Shown here piece after piece: positions 54,463-62,677 of a DNA stretch of 64,000 nt. The position numbers were made by a program, and so were the translations under genes. Origin of the DNA: Sphingobacteriales bacterium (lineage in GTDB: Bacteria > Bacteroidota > Bacteroidia > Chitinophagales > JADIYW01); contig JADJYT010000002.1 of NCBI GenBank assembly GCA_016719635.1, forward strand, positions 62,001-126,000, given 5' to 3'. The stretch's first letter is position 1. Every line of letters starts with the position of its first letter. The notes under the pieces are model-generated. The model saw only the letters and a list, made by a program, of their open reading frames with translations, had not been told where the DNA came from and searched no databases.

Positions 54463-54490
54463 ATTATAAGCTAAATTTTAAAATTGTCAA
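54463..54490 (-). promoter_or_regulatory. Sigma70-type promoter upstream of the acidic repeat protein gene
   Basis: On the minus strand TTGACA (54490-54485), a 16-base spacer and TATAAT (54468-54463) match both classical sigma70 hexamers exactly, 24 bases before the ATG at 54439. Most other promoters in this window look like TAnnTTTG. This may be chance in an AT-rich stretch. On the plus strand TTTG 54452-54455 and TAAATTTT 54472-54479 may serve tdk. Confidence 0.45.
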
Positions 54491-55081
54491 ATGTTTTTAG
54501 AACCAAATGTTAATAAGTCTAAATCGGGCTGGATAGAGGTGGTATGCGGTTCTATGTTTTCCGGGAAGACGGAAGAGCTGATCCGGAGATTGAAAAGGGC
54601 GAAAATCGCCAACCTAAAAGTAGAGATCTTCAAACCGATGATTGATACGAGATACCATGAAACACAGGTGGTATCACACGATTCAAATACGATCATGAGC
54701 ACACCTGTAAGCAGTTCTCTAAACATTTTACTGTTGTCCAATGATGTGGAAGTGGTAGGCATTGATGAAGCGCAATTTTTTGATGAAGGATTGCCGGAGG
54801 TTTGTGAACAGCTGGCAAAAAACGGGGTGCGTGTCATTATTGCCGGATTGGATATGGATTTCCAGGGCAGACCGTTCGGGCCTGTTCCTGCGTTGCTCGC
54901 AAAAGCGGAATACATCACCAAAGTTCATGCTATCTGTGTACGTTGCGGTGCTTTGGCAAATCATTCCTATCGATTAGTAGAGAGTGATACGAGAGTGCTG
55001 TTAGGGGAAAAAGAAAGCTATGAGCCGCGGTGCAGGGATTGCTTTACAAAAGGCATGGAAGGTCAGCATGGTAAGAACTAA
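54491..55081 (+). CDS. tdk: Thymidine kinase
   Basis: Tdk phosphorylates thymidine in pyrimidine salvage. The 196-residue product is of the type II family, with Walker A GSMFSGKTEEL (about 18-28), VGIDEAQFFDEGLPEVCEQL (Walker B and lid), DMDFQGRPFGP and a zinc site made of CVRC and CRDC. The first 13 residues (MFLEPNVNKSKSG) are typical of the Bacteroidota form. Confidence 0.97.
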   Translation: MFLEPNVNKSKSGWIEVVCGSMFSGKTEELIRRLKRAKIANLKVEIFKPMIDTRYHETQVVSHDSNTIMSTPVSSSLNILLLSNDVEVVGIDEAQFFDEGLPEVCEQLAKNGVRVIIAGLDMDFQGRPFGPVPALLAKAEYITKVHAICVRCGALANHSYRLVESDTRVLLGEKESYEPRCRDCFTKGMEGQHGKN

Positions 55082-55109
55082 TTATTCATTCATCATAACG
55101 CTATAGGAT

Positions 55110-55619
55110 ATGAAACTGGCTGGAATCGAATTACCTAAAAGCATACACTTAGGCAATAAGGAACTTTTCTTTAACGGAGCCGCTATCCGTTCCAAGTTTT
55201 TTATACAGACCTATATCATTTCCATGTATGCCGAAAAGCCGATTAGGGATGAAAAAGCGGGTATTGAAAGTGATATTGACAGAAGCCTGCGCATGCAGAT
55301 CATTACGCCGTTAGCCACCTCAAAAGCAGTAAGTGAAAATATTCAAAGCGGTATGAAAAACGGATTAGGCGCCCTGTATGACAAACAAAAAGATTTAATT
55401 GAGGATCTGAGAAAAGTGATAGAAACCTCCGGCGTGCAGTATAAAGACATTATAGATATCCATTACACCACTCAGCATGAACTGAAACTCTACAAAAACG
55501 AAAAGGAAATTTACCATAATAAAAATGGAAAATTATTCGCACAGACCATCTTTGGGATGTATCTGGGGAAAACCCCGAAAGATATAAAAATCAAACATGC
55601 CTTGTTAAACGGGCACTAA
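55110..55619 (+). CDS. Chalcone-isomerase-fold protein
   Basis: The 169-residue protein matches the chalcone isomerase-like fold: LAGIELPKSIHLGNKELFFN, GAAIRSKFFIQTYIISMYAE and GMKNGLGALYDKQKDLIEDL, closing with FAQTIFGMYLGKTP. Bacterial members are not known to use flavonoids; many are thought to bind fatty acids. Most relatives have a signal peptide, but none is visible here, and the ATG at 55110 is the only clear start. It lies 28 bases after tdk and 12 before the M20 peptidase gene, so co-transcription is likely. Confidence 0.75.
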   Translation: MKLAGIELPKSIHLGNKELFFNGAAIRSKFFIQTYIISMYAEKPIRDEKAGIESDIDRSLRMQIITPLATSKAVSENIQSGMKNGLGALYDKQKDLIEDLRKVIETSGVQYKDIIDIHYTTQHELKLYKNEKEIYHNKNGKLFAQTIFGMYLGKTPKDIKIKHALLNGH

Positions 55620-55631
55620 AACCGAAACGCC

Positions 55632-57081
55632 ATGTTCCAAAAAATAATGTTACTCATCCTTGCCGGATTCCTCCTGCTGATTGGAATCATAACGTTCAAC
55701 ACCGTTACGGCTCCTGACAAGCAAATCAAACTGGCTGCAAATCCTGCGCCTGCCCTGACGGATAGTTCTTTGAGCCATTTTCAGCAGGCCATCCGGTTTC
55801 AGACCATCTCTTTTGGAGACACCGCAGACTGGAAAGCGGAGCCGTTCATCCAGTTCAGGCAATTCCTGGAAAAAACCTACCCGCTGGTGCATCAGAAATT
55901 AATCCGTGAAATTATCGGCGGGTACAGTTATCTGTATAAATGGGAAGGCAAAAACCCTCAAATGAATCCATATATTCTGATGGCTCATCAGGATGTCGTA
56001 CCCATTGAAGAAGCTACAAAAGAGATGTGGACAGTAGATCCGTTTGCAGGCATTGTCAAAGATGGATACATTTGGGGACGCGGCACTACAGACGACAAAA
56101 TCAATCTCATTTCCATTTTGGAAAGTGCAGAAAAGTTACTGCGAGAAAACTACCGGCCGGAACGAACCGTTTATTTTATTTTCGGACACGACGAAGAGAT
56201 CAGCGGTAAAAAAGGCGCGGTAAAGATTGCCGAATTACTGGAATCCAGAAAAGTGAAAGCGGATATTATTCTGGACGAAGGCGGATTTGTGACCAGAGAG
56301 AAAGTACCGGGATTAAAGAAACCCGTGGCTTTGATCGCTACCGCTGAGAAAGGATATGTTACACTTGATTTAACGGTCACGAAAAATGGCGGTCACTCAT
56401 CAATGCCGGATAATGAAACGGCTTTGGATATACTCTGTAAAGCAATTGTTGAGCTGCGTTCACATCCCTTTAAAGCGCGTTTTGTGGAATCCACCAAAGA
56501 TTTTTATGGAATTTGTCGGCCCTGAAATGGGTTTCCCCAGCAATATGGCCATGGCCAATCCAACATTATTCAAAAAAATGATTCTATCGAATTATGCAAA
56601 AAGCGGCAGCGGTAATGCCATGATCCGGACAACCGCAGTTCCCACCATTATCCACAGCGGCATGAAGGAAAATGTCATCCCAACGGTAGCTGAGGCAACG
56701 GTGAATTTCCGTTTACTTCCCGGCGATTCAGCTTCTGCTATTATTCAACAGGTAAAGAAAATCGTACATGACGACAGGGTAGAGATTCAAGTGAAAAACA
56801 ACAATATTGCCGAAGGTACGCCTTCCGCCTCTGCAAACAGTGTTGCCTTCAAAAAAGTAGACAGCCTTATAAAACGAAGCTATGAGCATGTCTTGAGTGC
56901 TCCGTTTCTGCTGGTAGGCGCCACCGATTCCAGGTATTTTTATAAAGTATCAGACAACATCCTTAAATTCAGTCCGATGGAAGATCCGATAGGATTTCAT
57001 GGTATCGATGAGCGTGTAAGTCAGAAAAGTTTTCAGCACTCACTCTGGTTTTTTGAGCAGTTCCTGAGAAGCTGCAGATAG
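55632..57081 (+). CDS. M20 family metallopeptidase (carboxypeptidase-S/PM20D1-like), frameshifted
   Basis: Read across two frames the product is about 482 residues, normal for this family. It has an N-terminal membrane anchor (about 5-25) and the M20 zinc-site motifs: LMAHQDVVPIE (His), WGRGTTDDKINL (bridging Asp), FGHDEEISGKKGA (Glu pair) and ILDEGG. The dimerisation domain follows. The frame breaks at 56501-56505, a run of five T. With four T it reads ESTKDFMEFVGPEMGFPSNM without loss; with five it stops eight codons later. Substrate could be N-acyl amino acids or peptides. Both halves look intact, so sequencing error or a recent mutation is equally possible. Confidence 0.85.
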
Positions 57082-57120
57082 TTCAGAAAAGACTGAAATC
57101 AGTTGGAACAAGAGGGGCTG

Positions 57121-58632
57121 TTAATTAAACAAGTCTTTCATATCTTCATCCATCTCTTCATCCTTACTGAAGTTAAACATGGCGGAAGTAATATCGGAAA
57201 ACTGATTTCCCTGCTCCAGTTGGAATTTACTCAACAGTGAATAGGCTGCCATGCCGTGTAAAATAAATTCCATCCAGATATTCAAGTCCTGTTTGGTCAC
57301 CCCCATTACTTTTCCTAAAACCAAATCGCGCAAACCGGTCACTTCATCCAACTGGCCGGCATATACTTCATCCGAAGCTTCAGTCAGCAAATCGATGACA
57401 TTACCCGCTTCAAAATAACTTTGTACGGTTTGGTATATCGTAGTCTCCTTCTGTTGCGATTTCTTTTTCCTGGGTTTTGTGGGATTGGGGAAATACTGTA
57501 CAAATAAATTGCGGATAGCCTTATCTACAATATTCTGTGCCACCCGCATCGGACCTTCCTGTTCCCCTTCATAAACCATCTCGATCTTCCCGGTTATGGC
57601 CGGAAAAACCCCTGCGAAATCCGAAATACGGGCCACCGTCTGTTTTTCATTATTCAGCAGGGCACGACGTTCGGCCGTACTCACGAGGTTTTCCATCGCA
57701 GCAATGGTCAGGCGTGATGACACCCCGCTCTTTTCATCCACAAACTCACTGTCCCGGGCGGCAAAAGCGATATGCTCGATCAGGTCTTTTATCAACTCGG
57801 GGATAATAACTCTCTGCTGCTGCTCATCGCTTAACTGAGCTTCCTGTGCTGTAATAGCTTTGGAATCTTCAATGGTTTTGGGATAATGCGTTAAAATCTG
57901 GGATTCAATTCTGTCTTTCAGCGGCGTAACGATACTGCCGCGATTGGTATAATCTTCTGGGTTGGCGGTAAATACAAACTGAATATCGAGGGGAAAGCGG
58001 AGTTTAAAACCGCGTATCTGCAAATCTCCTTCTTCGAGCAAATTAAACAAAGCCACCTGAATCCTTGCCTGCAAATCCGGCAATTCGTTGATAATGAAAA
58101 TACTTCTGTTGCACCGTGGAATAATACCAAAGTGCAGCACCCTTTCATCTGCATAGTGTAGTTTTTGCGTGGCGGCTTTTATCGGGTCCACATCACCAAT
58201 CAGGTCTGCCACCGTTCCGTAAGGTGTCGTCAGCTTCTCGGCGAACTGTTGGGAGCGGTGCACCCATTCCACCGGTGTTTCATCGCCGTTGATTTCAATC
58301 AGGTCTTTTGCATAACGGGATAAGGGCTGCAAGGGATCATCCAGTATTTCACTGCCTGCAATAACGGGAATATATTCATCGAGCAAATTGACCATTTGCC
58401 GTGCGATGCGCGTCTTGGCCTGTCCGCGTAAACCCAGCAACAGGATATTATGTTTGGAAAGAATCGCCCGCTCCACATCCGGAATCACGGAAGTATCGTA
58501 GCCGATAATCCCTTCAAATGCTTTTTCTTTCTTTTGCAGTTTTTGAATAAGATTATCCCTCAATTCCTGTTTAATAGATTTGGTCTGATAGCCTGATTTT
58601 TTCAGCTGACCTAAAGTTATGATTGTATGCAT
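57121..58632 (-). CDS. MoxR-like/magnesium-chelatase-like AAA+ ATPase
   Basis: The 503-residue protein is an AAA+ ATPase of the MoxR/Mg-chelatase I group. Walker A is GLRGQAKT (about 67-74), with Gln-Ala in the loop as in this subgroup. The Walker B region reads SIFIINELPDL (about 177-187), with Asn where Asp is usual. FVFTANPEDYTNRGSIVTPL is the sensor I region and SGVSSRLTIAAMENLVSTAE belongs to the lid. Such ATPases work with VWA partners to insert metals or activate enzymes. Here the last gene of a four-gene leftward run (with VWA, flavin oxidase and di-iron genes) encodes it; it lies 35 bases after the di-iron gene. Confidence 0.9.
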   Translation of the reverse strand: MHTIITLGQLKKSGYQTKSIKQELRDNLIQKLQKKEKAFEGIIGYDTSVIPDVERAILSKHNILLLGLRGQAKTRIARQMVNLLDEYIPVIAGSEILDDPLQPLSRYAKDLIEINGDETPVEWVHRSQQFAEKLTTPYGTVADLIGDVDPIKAATQKLHYADERVLHFGIIPRCNRSIFIINELPDLQARIQVALFNLLEEGDLQIRGFKLRFPLDIQFVFTANPEDYTNRGSIVTPLKDRIESQILTHYPKTIEDSKAITAQEAQLSDEQQQRVIIPELIKDLIEHIAFAARDSEFVDEKSGVSSRLTIAAMENLVSTAERRALLNNEKQTVARISDFAGVFPAITGKIEMVYEGEQEGPMRVAQNIVDKAIRNLFVQYFPNPTKPRKKKSQQKETTIYQTVQSYFEAGNVIDLLTEASDEVYAGQLDEVTGLRDLVLGKVMGVTKQDLNIWMEFILHGMAAYSLLSKFQLEQGNQFSDITSAMFNFSKDEEMDEDMKDLFN

Positions 58633-58667
58633 ATGATTGAAACACCGATTTGGATGATTTGTTACAC

Positions 58668-59183
58668 TTATTGGATGGAATTTAAACTTTTATTATTCCC
58701 CCAGGAAAACACTTTCTCGAAGAGTGGCAGCCATTTATGCGATCTTATTTTTGACAGGAAAAACACTTCGTGTTCCTTTTCTTTCATACCCATTTCTATT
58801 AGAATGGCATCATGCCGGGTAATGTTCAACTGATTGAATAATTCTTTCATGTTAAAATACTCGCTAACATTGCCGCTTTCCAGCCTGCCTGCAAAATACA
58901 TGGGCATAAACCAGCCAATGACATAACAGCTGTAGCAGATAATCTTTCCAATGAGGTAGTATTTTATTTCATAATACGCAGAAACCCGAACCTCATATTC
59001 CTGCATGATCCTGAGTACCTCCGCCCGGTGCTGCCATTCATCGTTTTCAATCTCTTTTATCCTGGTTTTATCCTCTAGCACATTCACAGCACCTGCATGC
59101 CCCTTATAGGCAAATGAAGCGGCACGTTCAGCAGAATAAGCCAATTGAAGAAGGTTAATTAATTCGGGCTGCAGTGATATCAT
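58668..59183 (-). CDS. COQ7/ferritin-like di-iron protein
   Basis: The 171-residue protein fits a four-helix di-iron bundle. Likely iron ligands are E19 (AYSAERAASF), E49xxH52 (ENDEWQHRAEVL), E102 or E108 (GRLESGNVSEYF) and E135xxH138 (KEKEHEVFF). The spacing resembles COQ7-type hydroxylases and rubrerythrin relatives. A hydrophobic middle part (about 75-98, LIGKIICYSCYVIGWFMPMY) could sit in the membrane. Quinone or other lipid substrates are possible but unproven; the host uses menaquinone, so a classic ubiquinone role is unlikely. It lies between the flavin oxidase (15 bases) and MoxR (35 bases) genes. Confidence 0.78.
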   Translation of the reverse strand: MISLQPELINLLQLAYSAERAASFAYKGHAGAVNVLEDKTRIKEIENDEWQHRAEVLRIMQEYEVRVSAYYEIKYYLIGKIICYSCYVIGWFMPMYFAGRLESGNVSEYFNMKELFNQLNITRHDAILIEMGMKEKEHEVFFLSKIRSHKWLPLFEKVFSWGNNKSLNSIQ

Positions 59184-59198
59184 GCAACAAAATTACAA

Positions 59199-60788
59199 TT
59201 ATATTGCCTTAATTTTCTTTAATAAAGATAAAGCGACGTCTTTCCCTGTTTGCGCACCTCCGTTCATGAATCCCTGAAACTCGTCGCTGCAGTGCTCCCC
59301 GGCAAATAGGATATTTCCGACAGGCTCACTGATGTACGGCATGATATCCGTCCATTGCCCCGGGAAAAAGGCAGAATACGACCCTTTAATGATTTTTGAC
59401 TTCGGCCACCACGCGATATCGGCATTATCGTTGAATTTATTTTTCATACCCGGATATATCTTATCGAGAATCGGAAGGTACCTATTCACAAACTGCTCTG
59501 TATCCTTTTTATTTTCCGCCATATAAACGGCATCTTCCCCCCCTAAGAACACCGTATAAATACCCGGTCCTTCATTTTCATTCTGCCCGAATGAACTATC
59601 CCAGCCGTTGTGAATCTTATCATTAAACAGATAACCTATCGTCTTATGTTTGGTTCGCCAGATGCGTTCTTCAAACCCTAAGAATAATTTAGCATTTTGC
59701 CCGTAACCCAGTTCCTTAATGGCCCGTCTCTTTGTTTTGCTCATTTCCACATTTATCGTTACATCCCTCAACACAGAAAAAGGTGTGGTCAGGATAACAT
59801 AATCCGCATAGGCGGATTTACCATTTGCAAAGATGAGCGAATAGCCTGAATTGGCTTTATTGATTTCCACTAACTGATGTTCGAGATGAATATTACCCAC
59901 AGCAGCGGCCAGTTCGTTGATGAGCGAAACAACCCCGCCCTTGATGGAATAACGTTCATCACTGTCTCCGTACAGTTCCACTTCATTATTTTCATTTACA
60001 CCGAGTATGTCAATGAAATTCAATGCTGAATTATCCTGCAAATCCAGTCCAAATTCTGACAGATAGGAGGCGCGCAACAATTCTTTCAGCCAACCCGACA
60101 CGCCCAGCCTTGCCAAATACTCATCTAAAGTCAGCCTGTCCAAACGAACCGCATCGGGTGTATCATAATTATCCCCGCAGGATATGGCATCTTTTTCTAT
60201 TTGAGGAAGAAAATTCTTAAACTCATTAAACACCTGCTTCATGGTATATCTTTTATCGTTTATGATATACCATTCCCTGTTTTCACCTTTGTGTAACGGG
60301 TCTGCAGCATAATCATTCATCTCCAGCTTAAACTCTTCAATCAAATGCAGCATTTCTTTATGCCCTGTATCCACAAACTCTCCGCCTATATCCAGTGTAA
60401 TGCCGGGTAAAAACTCGGCAATGGTATGCATACGCCCACCGCAGCGTTTAAGCATATCAAATATTTCATACTGGACGGCACCTGATTTTTTGAGATAATG
60501 AGCGGCATTTAAACCGGCTATCCCGGCACCGACAATGGCCACTTTAGGTTTAAAGGCTGAACCGGAAGTGCTGGCACCGTTATTTTTGCCGTTGTTTGAC
60601 TGACAGGCGGTGATGCCTGTTAATGAAGCTGCAATAGCGATTCCGGCGCTTGCTCTTGCAGACTTGCTTAGAAAATCTCTTCTGGAATAATATTGTTTTT
60701 CTTCCCATTCCTCATTATCCATTCCGGAAAGATAAACTTTGGATTGACGCTGCAATCTGTTGAGTAAAGGGCTTTTGAAAGTTGCCAT
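59199..60788 (-). CDS. Tat-exported flavin-containing amine oxidase, probable lipoprotein
   Basis: The 529-residue protein has a twin-arginine signal (YYSRRDFLSKSARAS, Arg36-Arg37) ending in a possible lipobox (GITAC, Cys62). It would be folded in the cytoplasm with its cofactor and then exported. The FAD domain begins VAIVGAGIAGLNAAHYLKKS (about 83-102). The family end motif is ILFAGEHCSDEFQGFMNGGA. Substrates in this family include monoamines, polyamines, amino acids and phytoene-like lipids; the true one is unknown. ATG 60788 is kept because related enzymes also have about 35 residues before the Tat motif. It starts 42 bases after the VWA gene. Confidence 0.87.
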   Translation of the reverse strand: MATFKSPLLNRLQRQSKVYLSGMDNEEWEEKQYYSRRDFLSKSARASAGIAIAASLTGITACQSNNGKNNGASTSGSAFKPKVAIVGAGIAGLNAAHYLKKSGAVQYEIFDMLKRCGGRMHTIAEFLPGITLDIGGEFVDTGHKEMLHLIEEFKLEMNDYAADPLHKGENREWYIINDKRYTMKQVFNEFKNFLPQIEKDAISCGDNYDTPDAVRLDRLTLDEYLARLGVSGWLKELLRASYLSEFGLDLQDNSALNFIDILGVNENNEVELYGDSDERYSIKGGVVSLINELAAAVGNIHLEHQLVEINKANSGYSLIFANGKSAYADYVILTTPFSVLRDVTINVEMSKTKRRAIKELGYGQNAKLFLGFEERIWRTKHKTIGYLFNDKIHNGWDSSFGQNENEGPGIYTVFLGGEDAVYMAENKKDTEQFVNRYLPILDKIYPGMKNKFNDNADIAWWPKSKIIKGSYSAFFPGQWTDIMPYISEPVGNILFAGEHCSDEFQGFMNGGAQTGKDVALSLLKKIKAI

Positions 60789-60830
60789 AATTTTGGTTTT
60801 TGTTATGACAATTTACAAAAAAAATCAGAA

Positions 60831-61934
60831 CTATCTTACTCTTCGCTTTTTGTTGCGTTCGTAATCTTCAAAAATAAAATCCCCCAACCCATCCAGGGAA
60901 GTGTAGAACGCTTTTCCTTTATTGATTTCCGTGAATTCATGCACGTACTGCTGCAGATAGGCGTCTTTTGCAATCATAAAGGTGGTAATGGGAATATTCA
61001 GCCGCCTGCACTGTGCGGCATAGTTGTAACATTTATTGATAATTTTCCTGTCCAGTCCAAAACTGTTTTTATAATAGGTTAACCCCTCCTTCAGACAGGT
61101 GGGCTTTCCATCCGTAATCATAAAAATATGTTTGTTTGAATTTTTTCGTCTGCGTAAGATATCCATGGCGAGCTCCAAACCGGCTACGGTATTGGTGTGG
61201 TATGGCCCCACCTGCAAATAAGGTAAATCTTTCACTTGTATCTGCCAGGCATCATTACCAAACACTATTACATCCAGCGTATCTTTCGGATAGCGTGTCA
61301 TGATGAGCTCACTCAGTGCCATGGCCACTTTCTTAGCCGGAGTAATCCTGTCCTCCCCGTACAATATCATGGAATGGGAAATATCAATCATCAGCACCGT
61401 GGAAGTTTGTGCCTGGTATTCCTGCTCCATCACTTCCAGGTCGCTTTCCCGCAACAGAAAATCCTCTGATGCGTGATTGATCTGTGCATTGCGTAAGGAT
61501 TCTGTCATGAGTATCTGCTCCGGTTTATCGCCAAACTGATACGGACGAACGTCGCCTGTCGGTTCATCGCCGTTGCCGCCATAAGTAGATTTGTGGTTAC
61601 CGCGTTTTGACTTTTTAATTTTTCCAAAAGTATCTTCCAGTGATTTTTGACGTATCGTCTTTTCCATTTTGGAAGTTATCTTCAATGCATCACTTCGTGG
61701 ATTTTCCTGTTCAAGATAACCCTTATCCACTAAATCACGTATAAAGTCTCCTAACCCGTAATCGTTATTGGTAAGGTTGTATTGCTTATCCAAATCGGTC
61801 AGCCATTCCAGCCCCTCTCTCACATCCCCGGAAGTATACGTCAGCAATTGGCGGAGTACATTAAACAGCTTATCAAAATCAGCAGACTGCGAATCTAAAA
61901 GGGGAATATATTTGGTGAAGCGGTAACCTAACAT
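60831..61934 (-). CDS. VWA domain protein partnered with a MoxR-like ATPase
   Basis: The product has 367 residues from ATG 61934 (MLGYRFTKYIPLL). The N-terminal 150 residues are helical, with LLTYTSGDVREGLEWLTDLD and DYGLGDFIRDLVDKGYLEQ. The VWA domain follows, with MIDAS sequence MIDISHSM (about 183-190), the threonine in HTNTVAGLELAM and IFMITDGKP. There is no signal peptide, so it is cytoplasmic. That suits a partner of the MoxR-like ATPase three genes downstream. A promoter (TTG, 18 bases, TAATTTTT) supports the ATG start over TTG 61967, which lies between the promoter elements. Confidence 0.88.
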   Translation of the reverse strand: MLGYRFTKYIPLLDSQSADFDKLFNVLRQLLTYTSGDVREGLEWLTDLDKQYNLTNNDYGLGDFIRDLVDKGYLEQENPRSDALKITSKMEKTIRQKSLEDTFGKIKKSKRGNHKSTYGGNGDEPTGDVRPYQFGDKPEQILMTESLRNAQINHASEDFLLRESDLEVMEQEYQAQTSTVLMIDISHSMILYGEDRITPAKKVAMALSELIMTRYPKDTLDVIVFGNDAWQIQVKDLPYLQVGPYHTNTVAGLELAMDILRRRKNSNKHIFMITDGKPTCLKEGLTYYKNSFGLDRKIINKCYNYAAQCRRLNIPITTFMIAKDAYLQQYVHEFTEINKGKAFYTSLDGLGDFIFEDYERNKKRRVR

Positions 61935-61954
61935 TTGAATAATGTATGAAGTTA

Positions 61955-61983
61955 AAAAATTATCCAATATAAAACACCGGCAA
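61955..61983 (-). promoter_or_regulatory. Promoter of the VWA-oxidase-di-iron-MoxR operon
   Basis: Minus strand: TTG at 61983-61981, an 18-base spacer and TAATTTTT at 61962-61955, one base off TAnnTTTG. It precedes the ATG at 61934 by about 20 bases. The 105-base divergent gap to the gene at 62090 holds no other feature I can support. Confidence 0.45.
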
Positions 61984-62089
61984 TAGATTAATGTTTAGGA
62001 TTCACATGCATGCACTATCCATCAGAATATTGAAAAAACAATGGGATTGAACCATAATTTATCCTAATTGTTTATGTAAAAAAGAAAAA

Positions 62090-62629
62090 ATGAAAAGATT
62101 AGTATTGAGTATTTCCCTTATGATATGGCAATATTCATTTTCAGCTGATTTTATGCATGATCTTGGCTTAGGCTTCTGGTCTAAAATCCGTAACAATAAC
62201 ACCGGACAGCCAACAAGCTATGGACCGCATATACACTATATGCCCAGAATTAATTTTCGCATAAAGGACAACATATCATTCTCTGTTGCTTCCCCTCTTG
62301 CGATTGGCGCAAGATTTCATCCGACGGAAGGTAACTTTTTTCAGCTGCAATTGCCGGCAACACTTTTAATGTATTTTGGTCATGGTGCATTTAAGAAATA
62401 AAAACATAACAGTACTATCGGTGGATACTTTGGAGCAGGATTTAATTATATTCTGAGTACATCGGGATCATCCAGAGAGAGTGATTATGGAATAATCTCT
62501 TTAACAGGACTACGCTTTTATACACATCACCACAGTATCGGCGTGCATGTGCAATATACACATGACTTTAGATTTAAAAATAATTTTGTAGGTACCGGAT
62601 TGTATTATACATTTGGATATTTTGATTAG
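62090..62629 (+). pseudogene. Small outer-membrane beta-barrel-like protein gene with one in-frame TAA
   Basis: A frame from ATG 62090 encodes a signal peptide (MKRLVLSISLMIWQYSFSA) and barrel-like alternating strands (HIHYMPRINFRIKDNISFSV, FFQLQLPATLLMYFG). It reaches a TAA at 62399-62401 after GHGAFKK. The same frame then stays open for 75 more codons to TAG at 62627-62629. Those codons read STIGGYFGAGFNYIL, IGVHVQYTHDFRF and end TGLYYTFGYFD, just as a barrel would. The whole is 179 residues plus the internal stop. A single base change (for example AAA or TAT to TAA) would explain it. I mark it pseudogene; recoding, error and a functional short form remain possible. Confidence 0.8.
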
Positions 62630-62677
62630 AAACGCTCACACATTTTTTGCAGCATTTAACAAGCTGCCGTCTGTTAT

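Noticed and set aside
62399..62401. Selenocysteine or pyrrolysine recoding at the internal stop
   Set aside because: The codon is TAA, which neither system uses, and no hairpin of the needed kind follows.
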